Source: Rhodohalobacter barkolensis (GTDB taxonomy: Bacteria > Bacteroidota > Rhodothermia > Balneolales > Balneolaceae). From it: a stretch of 64,000 nt of DNA. A program made the translations under genes and the position numbers. Position 1 is the stretch's first letter; each line of letters starts with the position of its first letter. The notes beneath the pieces are model-generated. The model was not told where the DNA came from. It made no database searches and saw only the letters and a program-made list of their open reading frames with translations. Of the stretch, positions 18,162 through 27,709 are shown piece after piece. The stretch covers positions 496,001 through 560,000 of the forward strand of contig NZ_PISP01000003.1 in NCBI RefSeq assembly GCF_002834295.1, given 5' to 3'.

Positions 18162-19532
18162 ATGAAAGAAGATCATTCCCATAATATTCTGCCGGACGAA
18201 TTGAAGCGCCTCGAGGAAGAAAACAGGCGTCTACGGGGAGCGGTGGATGAACTTGCAATCCTGAACGACCTGGCCCTGGCCATAGGAGGCAGTCTGGATA
18301 GTGAAGTAATTATGCGGTCTATCATCGGTAAGTCGATAAGGGCACTTGGAGCTGAACAGGGAGATATCACGCTTATTGACGAAGACCAGGCCAATCCCAC
18401 ACACACGCTTGTCAGAAGCATGGTTGCCACGAGCGAGCACTCCCCCCTGCACCTGAATCAAAATCTCTTGGGCTGGATGCAGATCAACAAAAAACCACTT
18501 CTGATCAACGAACCTGAAAATGATTCCAGGTTTCGAAATGTAGATTGGGACAACTCTATCCGGTGCCTGTTGAGTGCCCCCCTGATGGCAAGGTCAAAAC
18601 TGATCGGGATTCTTACGATCTACAATAAACGCGGTGACAACGCTTCGGGTTTTTCAGAGTCTGACCAGCGGCTTCTATCCATCATATCGGCTCAGTCTGC
18701 CCAAGTAGTTGAAAATGCACGGTTTTATGAGGAGCAACAGGCGTACCAGTTTATGCGGAAGGAGCTTGAACTGGCTTCATCCATTCAGAAAAAGATGCTG
18801 CCAATGGCCGCACCTCAAATCGACGGTTACTCTGTAGCGGGGAAAAATGTAACCGCCAGGGAGGTTGGCGGCGATTATTTTGACTATATCCGAATGGATG
18901 AAAACCGCTGGGCGCTGTGCCTGGGGGATATCAGCGGAAAGGGCCTGCCGGCGTCATTGCTGATGACAAACCTGCAGGCTGTTCTTCACGGACAGACCTA
19001 TCACCTGGTGAAGCCGGGGGAAATTCTTAAAAATGCCAACAGGCAGCTTTACCAAAGCACAAATGCCGATAAATTTGCCACCCTTTTTCTCGCCATTCTG
19101 GATACATCCGCCCACACAATTCACTATTCAAGCGCCGGTCACGACTATCCGTTTTTGATGAAAAATAACGGCACCCACCTTAGGCTGAAAACAGGAGGGT
19201 TACCGCTGGGGATGATGGAGGGAATGGAGTATGAAGAGGAAACGATACGCCTCGATGAAGGAGATCTTCTGTTTATTTTTTCAGATGGCGTTACCGACGT
19301 ATCCAACGAGGAAGATGAACTACTGGGTGAGGAACCTGTTTTTGAACTGCTTCAAAATGCACAAAGGCACAGCGAGTCACCGGACAGCCTTATCAGGCAT
19401 GTGGTTGATATGTGCCTGGACTACTGCGGAAAGGTACAGCTTTTCGATGATGTTACCGCCCTGGCCCTAAAAAGAACTGAAACCGGACAGGAGGAGCACT
19501 ATGCAGTTACGAATGGTAGAAGCGGCCGTTAA
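18162..19532 (+). CDS. GAF-domain PP2C-type (SpoIIE/RsbU-like) protein phosphatase
   Basis: A 456-residue cytosolic phosphatase. A coiled coil (residues ~10-30) leads into a GAF sensor (~35-190), then a helical linker (ELELASSIQKKMLP) typical of RsbU-type enzymes and a SpoIIE domain (~215-440). Metal-binding aspartates are visible in EVGGDYFDY and GDISGKGLPASLLM and near the end in FSDGVTDVSN and FDDVTALAL. Such enzymes dephosphorylate a STAS anti-anti-sigma factor to release a sigma factor. A STAS protein is encoded at 28887 and a second phosphatase of this class at 27710. It heads a tight operon; the next gene overlaps its 3' end by 32 bp, implying translational coupling. Confidence 0.92.
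   Translation: MKEDHSHNILPDELKRLEEENRRLRGAVDELAILNDLALAIGGSLDSEVIMRSIIGKSIRALGAEQGDITLIDEDQANPTHTLVRSMVATSEHSPLHLNQNLLGWMQINKKPLLINEPENDSRFRNVDWDNSIRCLLSAPLMARSKLIGILTIYNKRGDNASGFSESDQRLLSIISAQSAQVVENARFYEEQQAYQFMRKELELASSIQKKMLPMAAPQIDGYSVAGKNVTAREVGGDYFDYIRMDENRWALCLGDISGKGLPASLLMTNLQAVLHGQTYHLVKPGEILKNANRQLYQSTNADKFATLFLAILDTSAHTIHYSSAGHDYPFLMKNNGTHLRLKTGGLPLGMMEGMEYEEETIRLDEGDLLFIFSDGVTDVSNEEDELLGEEPVFELLQNAQRHSESPDSLIRHVVDMCLDYCGKVQLFDDVTALALKRTETGQEEHYAVTNGRSGR
19489..19494 (+). promoter_or_regulatory. Strong ribosome binding site inside the phosphatase gene
   Basis: AGGAGG lies six bases before the ATG at 19501 and within the coding end of the upstream gene. It fixes the start of the ABM-like protein and shows that Shine-Dalgarno pairing is used in this organism. 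Confidence 0.75.
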
Positions 19533-20259
19533 GAAAGGTGATGACCTGAGCCTGGAACACCTTTACGCCGAAAAGATTATTCCGGCTCTTGAAAATACGC
19601 GCGGATGCATTTTTGCCGGGCTGATGCAGCGTCAGGACCAACCTTCCAAATATATCTCTTTAACACTTTGGCGCAGTGATAACGATGCGGAAAATTATGT
19701 ACTCTCAGGTGAATACCGGAAAAATCTGAGGGAAGTTGAGCATACATTTGAAGAAGGTGATGAGTGGAAAATTCAGCTCTCCAGAGACGATACCGTAGAA
19801 TACATTCCGGTGGAGTCTGAACCCGAAGTGAAATCGTTTGCAATTTCCGGAAAACAGGATCACTTGCCGCCACACCTTGCGGCAAAGACCGGCTATCTGA
19901 GAATTCTTTCACTGAAAGTTAAACCGGGCCGGGCAGAGGAGTTCAAAAAAATATACTACAACGAAATCCTGCCGGAACTGGAATCGGTAAACGGATGCCG
20001 GTTTGCATTTTTATTGGATAATTCCGGTCATGCCGGTGAGATGATCTCCCTTACGATGTGGGATGATGCCGCTTCGGTTGATTACTACGAAAAAGAGGGA
20101 TTGTTCAACTCTTTTCTGGGAAGGCTTAATCATACGCTGGGCAATCTTTACAGGTGGAAAATGGCCCTCGAAAACCGATCGAAATCCGCTACGGCAATAA
20201 CAAGCCAGGATATAGGTGTGAGCAAATTTACAATGATAACCGGTAAAAAATTTGAGTAA
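19501..20259 (+). CDS. Protein with two ABM-like (dimeric alpha-beta barrel) domains
   Basis: A 252-residue soluble protein made of two similar ~100-residue halves: [13 protein letters not shown]...[19 protein letters not shown] and [20 protein letters not shown]...[20 protein letters not shown]. The pattern (strand, helix with IIPALE/ILPELE, GCxFA, then SLTxW and a helix) matches antibiotic-biosynthesis-monooxygenase (ABM) ferredoxin-like folds. Tandem copies can form an internal pseudo-dimer. No catalytic residue is certain, so enzyme or sensor roles are both open. Its position between a PP2C phosphatase and a Ser/Thr kinase, with overlaps on both sides (32 bp and 1 bp), suggests a role in the same signalling pathway. 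Confidence 0.7.
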   Translation: MQLRMVEAAVKKGDDLSLEHLYAEKIIPALENTRGCIFAGLMQRQDQPSKYISLTLWRSDNDAENYVLSGEYRKNLREVEHTFEEGDEWKIQLSRDDTVEYIPVESEPEVKSFAISGKQDHLPPHLAAKTGYLRILSLKVKPGRAEEFKKIYYNEILPELESVNGCRFAFLLDNSGHAGEMISLTMWDDAASVDYYEKEGLFNSFLGRLNHTLGNLYRWKMALENRSKSATAITSQDIGVSKFTMITGKKFE

Positions 20260-22922
20260 TGGATTTGACTGACAGAACCATATCTCACTATATCATAACC
20301 GGGAAAATCGGTGCGGGCGGTATGGGTGTGGTATATAAAGCTCGCGATACAAAGCTCAGCCGGGATGTGGCTCTGAAGTTTTTACCGGGAGCATCCACAG
20401 TTGATGCTGAATCACAAAAACGGTTTTTGCAGGAAGCCCAGTCCATCGCGCAAATTAATCACTCCAATATTTGCCAGATCTACGGAATAGAAGAAGATGA
20501 CCGGGGCGTACGATTTATTGTGATGGAATATGTGGACGGCGTAAACCTTGGTGAGGCCCTTATCAGCAAGGCCGGTCATCAAACCGGGCTGCCTACAAAC
20601 GGTTCGGTGAACACCGGGAAACAAGGAGAGCATAAAACAGGATCTGAACAAATCCTGGACTATGCGATTCAGATTGCCAGGGGCCTGGATGCGGCCCATC
20701 AGAAAGAAGTGATTCACCGCGATATCAAGCCGGCAAATATCATGGTAACCGAAAAAGGACAGGTTAAAATCCTGGATTTCGGACTGGCAAAAACGGCCGG
20801 TGTGGAAGAGATAACCCGCGCCGGATCCACGCTCGGTACAATCTCCTATATGTCGCCTGAACAGATTCGGGGTGAAGGGGTGGATAAACAATCAGATATT
20901 TGGTCTTTTGGGGTGGTGCTTTACCAGATGGTGACGGGACGCCTGCCATTTGGCGGGGACTATGAACACTCCATTATGTATTCGATTATGAACACAGATC
21001 CGCCTCCCCTGGAAGCGGAGGAGTATCAGCTGCCTGCACAGTTCATCAGCGTGATCGAACGTTGCCTCTCAAAAGAGACAGAAAACAGGTACCCATCAGC
21101 AACTGAACTGATTGAAGAGCTGCTTGAGATTGCAGGTTATTCGACAGCGAACGTTAAGTTATCATCTAACGAACTGAAGAAGCCCAGTTCCGGCATACCT
21201 GCTCTTCGAACAAGGAAAGTACTATTCGGATCGGGCGTTCTTGCCATTCTGTTTCTAACCGTTTTTCTGCTGTTCAATGGGTCTGACCTGCTTCAACCCG
21301 GTTCCGCTGCGCCCGGCCCGGAATTTATTCATGTGGCGGTTCTCCCCTTTTCAAACATTGGGGCTGACCCAAGTCGCCAGGTATTTGCCGACGGTCTTGT
21401 TGAGACGATAACGAGCCAGCTCTCCCGGCTGGAGCAGTTCCAGACCGATCTCTGGGTGGTGCCGCCCGGAGAGTTGAGAAGTCATAGCATCACGAGCGCC
21501 GGTGAAGCCAACCGGATGTTTGGTGTGAACTATGCTATTGCCGGAAGTCTACAGCCTATTAGTGATCGTCTTCGGCTGACAATTACGCTAATCGATTCAA
21601 AAAATCTTCGTCAGATAAATTCGGCGGTTGTGGATGTTGATGCTTCCGAGGTGCTGGAGCTGCATGACAAATCGGTAGAAAACCTTTTGGCAATGCTGAA
21701 CCTTGAACTGAATCAGGAGGCAATCGGGGTAATAAATGAAGGCAACACCCGGGTGCCGGCTGCATTTGAACTCTATGTTCAGGGTCTCGGCTATCTTCAA
21801 AAATATGAGCAAAAATCAGAAAATATCGACAACGCCATCGAAGCTTTCAGTGAAGCTGTGGCGATAGATAACGATTTTGCACTTGCACACGCTGGGCTGG
21901 GACAGGCATACTGGAGCAAGTATGAAAACACTAGAGAGCGGTCTTGGATTGACCGGGCAGTTGAGGAGAGTAAAATTGCCTATGACCTGAATAAAAATCT
22001 CCTGCAGGTGAATATTACAAGGGGAATGATCAGTTCAGGAACAGGAAACTACGAGGATGCAGTACAATATTTTAATGACGCCCTGTCAAGCGATCCAACC
22101 AGTGCTGATGCTTACCTGGGGCTGGCTGAAGCATACGAGTATACCGGGGATTACGAAGAGGCTGAATCAACCTATAAACGCGCCATTTCTCTAAAACCGG
22201 ACTACTGGGCAGGGTACAACAATCTCGGGGCTTTTTATTTCAGGAACAGCAACTATGATAAAGCGAAAGAGCAATTCAGGCGCGTGATAGAGGTCACCCC
22301 CGATAATTACCGTGGCTATATGAACCTTGGCAGCATGCACTATTTTACTGAACAGCTTGAAGAAGCTCGGGTCATGTATGAGAAATCCCTTGACCTCGAA
22401 AAAACTTATAGTGCAGCTTCAAACCTCGGTACACTCTATTATACAGAAGGAAGGTATCCGGAATCGGCCAACATGTATGAAACGGCTCTCGAGATAAACG
22501 ATGGTAACTACGTTCTGTGGGGAAACCTGGCAAGTGCCTACTACTGGTCTCCCGGCAAACGGAGTCAGTCGTTTTCTGTCTACGAACGTGCTCTTGAGTT
22601 GGCAATAGAGCAGAACGAAATCAATCCGAACAATCCGGACGTCATTATAGACATGGCCGGATATGAGGCCCGGCTCGGAAACAACAGCCGAGCAAGAAGA
22701 TATGCTGAGCAGGCACTTGAATATGACCCCGAAAGTGCCACAATTATGTATCTGGCTGGAAGCGTATTTGAACAGGTGGGTGACAGGCCGGAAGCACTGT
22801 TCTGGATTAAAAGTGCGGTGGATGCCGGCTATTCGAGATCTGACATTGTAAATCAACCTGAACTTCAGGAGCTGATAAGAGATCCGCGTTTTCAGGAGAT
22901 TTTAGAAACGGAGCCTCGCTGA
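20259..22922 (+). CDS. Membrane Ser/Thr protein kinase with TolB/FlgO-like and TPR domains
   Basis: An 887-residue bitopic protein. The kinase domain (residues ~9-295) has all key motifs: [14 protein letters not shown]-binding Lys40 (VALK), [10 protein letters not shown] with catalytic Asp155, DFG at Asp173 and [11 protein letters not shown] ~30-residue Gly/Lys/Thr-rich insertion (about 103-131) interrupts the middle of the domain. A membrane helix follows at ~320-343, then a domain with [11 protein letters not shown]...FADGLVETI typical of adenylate-cyclase-linked TolB/FlgO-like modules, then at least six TPRs (~500-850). The kinase should face the cytoplasm and the TPRs the periplasm. Its ATG overlaps the TAA of the ABM gene (TAATG), so the two are coupled. 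Substrates are unknown; the neighbouring phosphatase may oppose it. Confidence 0.92.
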   Translation: MDLTDRTISHYIITGKIGAGGMGVVYKARDTKLSRDVALKFLPGASTVDAESQKRFLQEAQSIAQINHSNICQIYGIEEDDRGVRFIVMEYVDGVNLGEALISKAGHQTGLPTNGSVNTGKQGEHKTGSEQILDYAIQIARGLDAAHQKEVIHRDIKPANIMVTEKGQVKILDFGLAKTAGVEEITRAGSTLGTISYMSPEQIRGEGVDKQSDIWSFGVVLYQMVTGRLPFGGDYEHSIMYSIMNTDPPPLEAEEYQLPAQFISVIERCLSKETENRYPSATELIEELLEIAGYSTANVKLSSNELKKPSSGIPALRTRKVLFGSGVLAILFLTVFLLFNGSDLLQPGSAAPGPEFIHVAVLPFSNIGADPSRQVFADGLVETITSQLSRLEQFQTDLWVVPPGELRSHSITSAGEANRMFGVNYAIAGSLQPISDRLRLTITLIDSKNLRQINSAVVDVDASEVLELHDKSVENLLAMLNLELNQEAIGVINEGNTRVPAAFELYVQGLGYLQKYEQKSENIDNAIEAFSEAVAIDNDFALAHAGLGQAYWSKYENTRERSWIDRAVEESKIAYDLNKNLLQVNITRGMISSGTGNYEDAVQYFNDALSSDPTSADAYLGLAEAYEYTGDYEEAESTYKRAISLKPDYWAGYNNLGAFYFRNSNYDKAKEQFRRVIEVTPDNYRGYMNLGSMHYFTEQLEEARVMYEKSLDLEKTYSAASNLGTLYYTEGRYPESANMYETALEINDGNYVLWGNLASAYYWSPGKRSQSFSVYERALELAIEQNEINPNNPDVIIDMAGYEARLGNNSRARRYAEQALEYDPESATIMYLAGSVFEQVGDRPEALFWIKSAVDAGYSRSDIVNQPELQELIRDPRFQEILETEPR

Positions 22923-22979
22923 ATAGAAAGAATGTATGTACACACATTAACCAAAACCAAGCCTAATAAGGAGAATTTT

Positions 22980-23396
22980 ATGAAGATAAAATCAATTATT
23001 GCATTTGTATCGGTACTCGTACTGTTTCCTGTTTCCAATGTGCTCTTTGCGCAGTCACAGTCTGAGGATAATCAATCCATCCTCCATGAACTGGTTGTGA
23101 AAATGGTAGACGACGAGTGGCGTGTTGTTTACAAAAACGATGAAACGAAGAGCACTGTTCTCGCGAAAAAAAATGACCGGGTCAGCTGGACAGCGGAGGG
23201 ATCTGATATCTCGTTCCAGTTTGACGAGAGCCTCTTTGGCGGTAGCTCTTTTGAGCTGGAAGACGGAGAATCACTCATGCGACCGTTAGCGCCTGGGGCC
23301 AAAGTTGGCGAGTATATTTATGCCGTTTTTGTTCGTGGTGCAGGAGTGTTTGCCAAAGGGGAATCGCCCCCGAGAATCATCATTGACAGGATGTAG
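22980..23396 (+). CDS. Small secreted protein, cupredoxin-like fold without copper ligands
   Basis: A 138-residue protein with a Sec signal (FVSVLVLFPVSNVLFAQ). The start at ATG 22980 is chosen over an upstream in-frame ATG at 22932 because AAGGAG lies six bases before it and because the signal peptide then begins correctly (MKIKSII). The mature part is beta-rich (VLAKKNDRVSWTAEGSDISF; AKVGEYIYAVFVRGAG) and resembles plastocyanin/azurin-like barrels, but there is no Cys and no C-x-H-x-M set, so it should not bind type 1 copper. It is the last gene of the four-gene operon, 57 bp after the kinase, and is followed by a terminator. It may be a periplasmic partner of the kinase TPR domain; this is inference from context. 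Confidence 0.65.
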   Translation: MKIKSIIAFVSVLVLFPVSNVLFAQSQSEDNQSILHELVVKMVDDEWRVVYKNDETKSTVLAKKNDRVSWTAEGSDISFQFDESLFGGSSFELEDGESLMRPLAPGAKVGEYIYAVFVRGAGVFAKGESPPRIIIDRM

Positions 23397-23452
23397 TTGC
23401 CGGCATGAATTCATCCTGCAGGGGATTGTCTCGTTGATAAATCTAATTAAAG

Positions 23453-23478
23453 GCCCGGGAATTGTCCGGGCTCTCTTT
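23453..23478 (+). terminator. Terminator of the phosphatase/kinase operon
   Basis: GCCCGG and CCGGGC form a 6-bp GC stem with a 7-base loop, followed by TCTCTTT. Confidence 0.6.
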
Positions 23479-23616
23479 ACGGCCGTTGGTTGTGATCCTG
23501 GATCTTGACAGCTGCGAGGAGCGCCCCGGGGTATTTGAAAACTGCCGGGGCAGGGTACGGTGTGCAGGGTGCCCAGAAGTATCGGGACTGCGAAAATCAC
23601 GCAGCAGGGTTCAGGA

Positions 23617-23870
23617 GATTATCAGCCAAAACTGACGGTCCGAACCTATCAAACTGAAAAATCTCTAACCATAGAAATCGAAAACAACGGGCCGGTATAC
23701 CTGACGAGATGAAAGACAAAATCGTGCAGCCGTTCTTTTCGACCAAGAAAGGGACTCAGGGGACCGGGCTTGGGCTGAGTATTACCAACGATATTATAAA
23801 AACCTATGGTTGAATAATTGAGATAAATAGCAATGAAAATTGTACTATAATGGCTGTAGTACTAAGATAA
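23617..23870 (+). pseudogene. Relic of a histidine kinase C-terminus
   Basis: The frame reads DYQPKLTVRTYQTEKSLTIE then IENNGP, after which a one-base deletion (GGGCCGGTATACC for expected GGGCCGGGTATACC) shifts it. The next frame continues IPDEMKDKIVQPFFSTKKGT and GTGLGLSITNDIIKTYG, meets an in-frame TGA where GG is expected, and goes on to IIEINSNENCTIMAVVLR and TAA. This is the G1-F-G2 part of a kinase very close to the two intact multi-sensor kinases. It lies directly upstream of one of them and probably is the leftover of a duplicated copy. Confidence 0.85.
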
Positions 23871-23892
23871 CCAGCCACTAATGGGTAATTAA

Positions 23893-26800
23893 ATGAAAAT
23901 AAAAAGTGAATCCGATATGCTCGCCAGGCTGGAACAGCGCGAAGCTGAACTTGAGGTTATTAACAGTGTTCAGGAAGCACTCGCCTCAAATATCAATTTG
24001 GAAGGTATTTATGATTTAGTGGGTGAACGCCTTCGAAATCTGTTTGATGCCCAGGTGACCGGTATCTATTCATTTGATCACGAAACCGGCCTTGAACACT
24101 TTCAGTATTTGTTTGAAGATGGCGAACGGCTATATCCCGAATCACGTCCGCTAAATAATATTCGGAAATGGATTATTGACAACAAATCCATTTTGCACAT
24201 CATGGAAGATGCCGATGATGCAATTTTTGAAATCACGGGCGAAAAACACGTAGCCGTTCCGGGAACCCGACTCCCCAAAACCCTGCTTTTTGTTCCATTA
24301 ATCGTTGGGGATACCGTAATGGGATGTGTCAGTCTCCAAAATCTGGATCGGGACCACGCTTTCAGCGAGTCAGATGTTCAGCTTCTTAGTACGCTTTCAA
24401 ACAGTATGAGCGTAGCCCTCGAAAATGCGCGGCTCTTCGACGAAACCGAGCAGCGAAATGCCGAACTGGCTGTCATCAATAGCGTACAGCAGGGATTGGT
24501 AGCCGAAATGGACATGCAGGGTATTTATGATCTGGTTGGGGAAAAAGTACGTGTGTTGTTTGATGCACAGGTTGTCATCATTGCAACCTTTAATTATGAA
24601 AGTAAACAGGAACATTTCCAATATCTATTTGAAAATGGAGAACGTGTGCAGCCCGATCCCCGTCCTTACGACAAGATTCGCCAGCGCCTGATCAATACTC
24701 AAAAACTGATCTCCATTGAAGAAAATGCCAAAGAGGCCTTTACCACTATCACCGGTGAGGCTCCTACGGCGGTTCCCGGCACCCAGTTTCCGCAGTCGAT
24801 GGTATTTGTTCCCCTTGTGGTTGGAGACACTGTTCGCGGTTATGTTAGCCTTCAAAACCTGGATCGTGAACATGCATTCAGTGAATCCGACATTAGACTA
24901 TTGAGTACACTGGCCAACAGCATGAGTGTGGCCCTCGAAAATGCACGTCTTTTTAATGAAACCGAGCAGCGAAATGCCGAACTGGCTGTCATTAATAGTG
25001 TACAGCAGGGTTTGGTAGCTGAAATGGATATGCAGGGTATTTATGATCTGGTGGGCGACCGCATTCGCGATCTCTTTGATGCGCAAGTTACCGGCGTAGT
25101 CACCTTCAACCACGATGATAAAACGGAAGATTGGAAGTACCTGTTTGAAGACGGAGCTCGAATGTATCCGAATATCCGTCCTTATGACAAAATCAGAGAG
25201 AAAATCATTAATGAAAAATCTACCCTGAATATCGCCGAAAATGTGGCTCAAATCCTTTCCGAAATAAAAGGTGAAAAAATAAAGCCTGTTCCCGGTACAC
25301 GGCTTGCAAAATCATTACTCTACGTTCCCATGATTGTAGGTGATGAAGTCAGAGGCTATCTCACACTTCAAAACAATGACCGGGAACACGCTTTCAATGA
25401 GTCGGATGTTCGGTTGTTAAGTACCCTTACTAACAGTATGAGTGTGGCCCTCGAAAATGCCAGGCTTTTCAGTGAAACCAACCGGCTATTAGCCGAAACC
25501 GAGCAGCGGAACGCCGAACTGGCCGTCATCAATAGCGTACAGGAAGGGCTGGTACGCGAAATGGATATGCATGCCATATACAAACTCGTGGGGAACCGGA
25601 TTTGTGAAGTCCTCAACACACAAACCATGCTTATCCGCACCTTTGATCACGATAAAGAGCTGGAGACCTGGGAGTATGCCATTGAGAACGGGGAACAACT
25701 TCAGATAGAACCGCGACCGTTTATCTGGGCTAATAAGCACCTCATCAAAACAAAAGAAGCTCTGCTCATTAATGAAGATTATATAGAAACAGCGAAAAAC
25801 TATGGGGATACTGAAAAAGGAGTAAGCAAGGGTTTGCCTCCAAAATCGGCCATATTTGTACCGATGATTGTGGGTGATAAAGTGGTGGGTTCCATCAGCC
25901 TTCAAAACGTAGAAAAAGAACATGCCTTTACAGAATCGGATGTTCGGCTGCTTACCACACTCACCAACAGTATGAGTGTAGCCCTCGAAAATGCCCGGCT
26001 CTTCAACGAGACGACTCGTCTGCTGAATGAAACTGAACAGAGGGCTGCTGAACTTCAGACCGTGAATAATATCAGTAAAGCGATGGTTTCTCAGCTTGAA
26101 TTTGACGCCCTTATCAAACTGGTGGGCGAGCAAATGCGGGAGACCTTCAAGGCCGACATTGTCTACCTGGCCATTCATGATCTTAAAACCGATATGCTCC
26201 ATTTTCCCTATTACTACGGGGATGTAGCCGAATCCCGACCATTTGGAAATGGGATCACCGAAAAAATCATCCTTAAGAAAGAGCCGCTGTTGGTTAATCA
26301 CGACCTGGAGGAAGCTTACGAGAAAATTGAGGCGGAGAAAAAGGGGGAAATGGTAGAATCCTATCTCGGAGTTCCCATCATAGCCGGTAAAAAATCCATT
26401 GGGGTGATCAGTGTTCAGAGTAAGGAACAGGAAAACCGATTTACCGAAAGTGACCAGCGGCTGCTTACCACCATTGCCGCCAATGTGGGTATTGCCATGC
26501 AAAACGCCGAAGCATATCAAAAACTTCAGGCGGCATTGACCGATTTGCGATCAGCCCAGGAGCAGCTCGTTCAGCAGGAGAAGTTAGCCTCCCTCGGACA
26601 ACTCACCGCCGGCATCGCCCATGAGATCAAAAACCCGCTAAACTTTGTGAATAATTTCTCAGAACTGAGTTTGGAGTTGGTAGAAGAAATGGAACATGAG
26701 ATTAGAGAGATGAGACGCGAGATGGAAGGCAAAAAGTCCCCCTTAGAAGGGGGGAGTGAGCGGAGCGAGCAGGGGGATGATAGAACAAAAATTCCTAACC

Positions 26801-27555
26801 ATCCTCAAAATATTGTGACAGATTCGGATTCATCTAACACACCCCTGCCTTCCGAATCTCCAGAGCAGGCAGGCCTCAATCCCCTCTCCAGAGGGGAGGC
26901 TGGGTCGAGCCCTCAAATGGATCTCATTCTCGAAATTCTCGACGACATCGAAATGAATCTCAAGAAAATCCATGAACACGGAACGCGGGCTGATGGAATT
27001 GTGAAGTCTATGTTGCAGCATAGCCGGGGCGGTTCAGGTAAAATGGAACCAACCGACATCAATGATTTGATCAAAGAATTTGTGAATCTCTCTTTCCATG
27101 GTATGAGGGCATCTAAGAACCCCATCAATGTGGATTTGGTATTTGAGCTGGATGAGTCCATTGGCAAAGTGCCATTGATTGCGGAAGATTTCTCGCGGGT
27201 GATTATCAATCTGAGCAACAATGCGTTTGATGCGATGAGAGAAAAGGTTACGAGCAAAGACCCCCAAGGTTTTGAAAACCTTGGAGGTCTGGATGACTAC
27301 CTCCCGAAACTCACGCTCCAAACCCATCAAAAAGACTCAACCATCACTATAGAAATTAAAGACAATGGGCCGGGGATTCCCGAGGAGATGAAAGACAAAA
27401 TACTGCAGCCTTTTTTCACGACCAAGAAAGGGACTTTGGGTACAGGGCTTGGACTGAGTATTACCAACGATATTGTAAAGGCACACGGTGGATCTTTGGA
27501 TATTCATTCGAAATCCGGAGAGTTCACTCAATTCAGAATTATGATTCCTGTATAA
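23893..27555 (+). CDS. Multi-sensor histidine kinase with five tandem GAF domains
   Basis: A 1,220-residue soluble kinase. Five GAF domains of ~170 residues follow each other (about 12-180, 190-360, 365-535, 545-715, 720-880); the first four share a linker of the type EQRNAELAVINSVQEGLVxEMDM and an end SDVRLLSTLTNSMSVALENA. Then come a coiled coil, HisKA (GQLTAGIAHEIKNPLNFVNN, His910) and HATPase_c (NLSNNAFDAM; DNGPGIP; GTGLGLSITNDIVKAHGG). The kinase half is nearly the same as that of the giant kinase at 82-6072, but the sensors differ, so sensor arrays have been swapped onto a common kinase. Two repeat elements are inserted in frame at the same places as in the other kinase. The receiver-phosphatase 154 bp downstream is the obvious partner. 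Ligands are unknown. Confidence 0.92.
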   Translation: MKIKSESDMLARLEQREAELEVINSVQEALASNINLEGIYDLVGERLRNLFDAQVTGIYSFDHETGLEHFQYLFEDGERLYPESRPLNNIRKWIIDNKSILHIMEDADDAIFEITGEKHVAVPGTRLPKTLLFVPLIVGDTVMGCVSLQNLDRDHAFSESDVQLLSTLSNSMSVALENARLFDETEQRNAELAVINSVQQGLVAEMDMQGIYDLVGEKVRVLFDAQVVIIATFNYESKQEHFQYLFENGERVQPDPRPYDKIRQRLINTQKLISIEENAKEAFTTITGEAPTAVPGTQFPQSMVFVPLVVGDTVRGYVSLQNLDREHAFSESDIRLLSTLANSMSVALENARLFNETEQRNAELAVINSVQQGLVAEMDMQGIYDLVGDRIRDLFDAQVTGVVTFNHDDKTEDWKYLFEDGARMYPNIRPYDKIREKIINEKSTLNIAENVAQILSEIKGEKIKPVPGTRLAKSLLYVPMIVGDEVRGYLTLQNNDREHAFNESDVRLLSTLTNSMSVALENARLFSETNRLLAETEQRNAELAVINSVQEGLVREMDMHAIYKLVGNRICEVLNTQTMLIRTFDHDKELETWEYAIENGEQLQIEPRPFIWANKHLIKTKEALLINEDYIETAKNYGDTEKGVSKGLPPKSAIFVPMIVGDKVVGSISLQNVEKEHAFTESDVRLLTTLTNSMSVALENARLFNETTRLLNETEQRAAELQTVNNISKAMVSQLEFDALIKLVGEQMRETFKADIVYLAIHDLKTDMLHFPYYYGDVAESRPFGNGITEKIILKKEPLLVNHDLEEAYEKIEAEKKGEMVESYLGVPIIAGKKSIGVISVQSKEQENRFTESDQRLLTTIAANVGIAMQNAEAYQKLQAALTDLRSAQEQLVQQEKLASLGQLTAGIAHEIKNPLNFVNNFSELSLELVEEMEHEIREMRREMEGKKSPLEGGSERSEQGDDRTKIPNHPQNIVTDSDSSNTPLPSESPEQAGLNPLSRGEAGSSPQMDLILEILDDIEMNLKKIHEHGTRADGIVKSMLQHSRGGSGKMEPTDINDLIKEFVNLSFHGMRASKNPINVDLVFELDESIGKVPLIAEDFSRVIINLSNNAFDAMREKVTSKDPQGFENLGGLDDYLPKLTLQTHQKDSTITIEIKDNGPGIPEEMKDKILQPFFTTKKGTLGTGLGLSITNDIVKAHGGSLDIHSKSGEFTQFRIMIPV
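26737..26899 (+). repeat. In-frame hairpin-pair element in the 5-GAF kinase
   Basis: The left unit is CCCCCTTAGAAGGGGG followed by GAGTGAGCGGAGCGAGCAGG and GGGAT (26737-26779). The right unit is ACACACCCCT ... CCTCAATCCCCTCTCCAGAGGGG (26837-26899). The right unit is split by ~30 bp that itself begins CCTGCCT and ends AGGCAGG, which looks like a nested insertion (residues PSESPEQAGL). The frame is intact. The location matches the element at 5301-5420 in the other kinase, and the flanking protein ends (SSNTPL, NPLSRGEAGSS) are shared, but the left unit belongs to a different sequence subtype. Confidence 0.8.
27258..27290. repeat. 33-bp palindrome inside the second kinase
   Basis: AGACCCCCAAGGTTTT and AAAACCTTGGAGGTCT are reverse complements with one mismatch around a central G. 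It codes for part of DPQGFENLGGLD and occupies the same position as the palindrome at 5778-5810, with the same outer AGACC, inner GGTTTTGAAAACC and outer GGTCT but a different variable segment. Confidence 0.8.
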
Positions 27556-27559
27556 CACC

Positions 27560-27646
27560 ATGGATGAATTTCTAACATACTGGATCGTTGATGATTCGGA
27601 AGTTCTTCAACTATACAATCTTAGACATTTTTACCAAGTCTTTTGA
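27560..27646 (+). pseudogene. Possible relic of a response regulator receiver
   Basis: An ATG frame of 28 codons reads MDEFLTYWIVDDSEVLQLYN then LRHFYQVF and a stop. WIVDDSEV matches the first strand and acidic pair of a receiver domain, and no further receiver motif follows. It starts four bases after the stop of the 5-GAF kinase, where a partner regulator would be expected. The piece is short, so the call is tentative. Confidence 0.45.
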
Positions 27647-27709
27647 TGGCAGAGTGTTGCAGCATGAGATCCTAAACAAAATTGAATACTAACAAATAAT
27701 CCCTGAGCG

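Noticed and set aside
25489-26520. 343-codon frame on the minus strand inside the 5-GAF kinase
   Set aside because: It is antisense to a clear coding gene, repeats the pattern of the GAF repeats in reverse, and has no family features.
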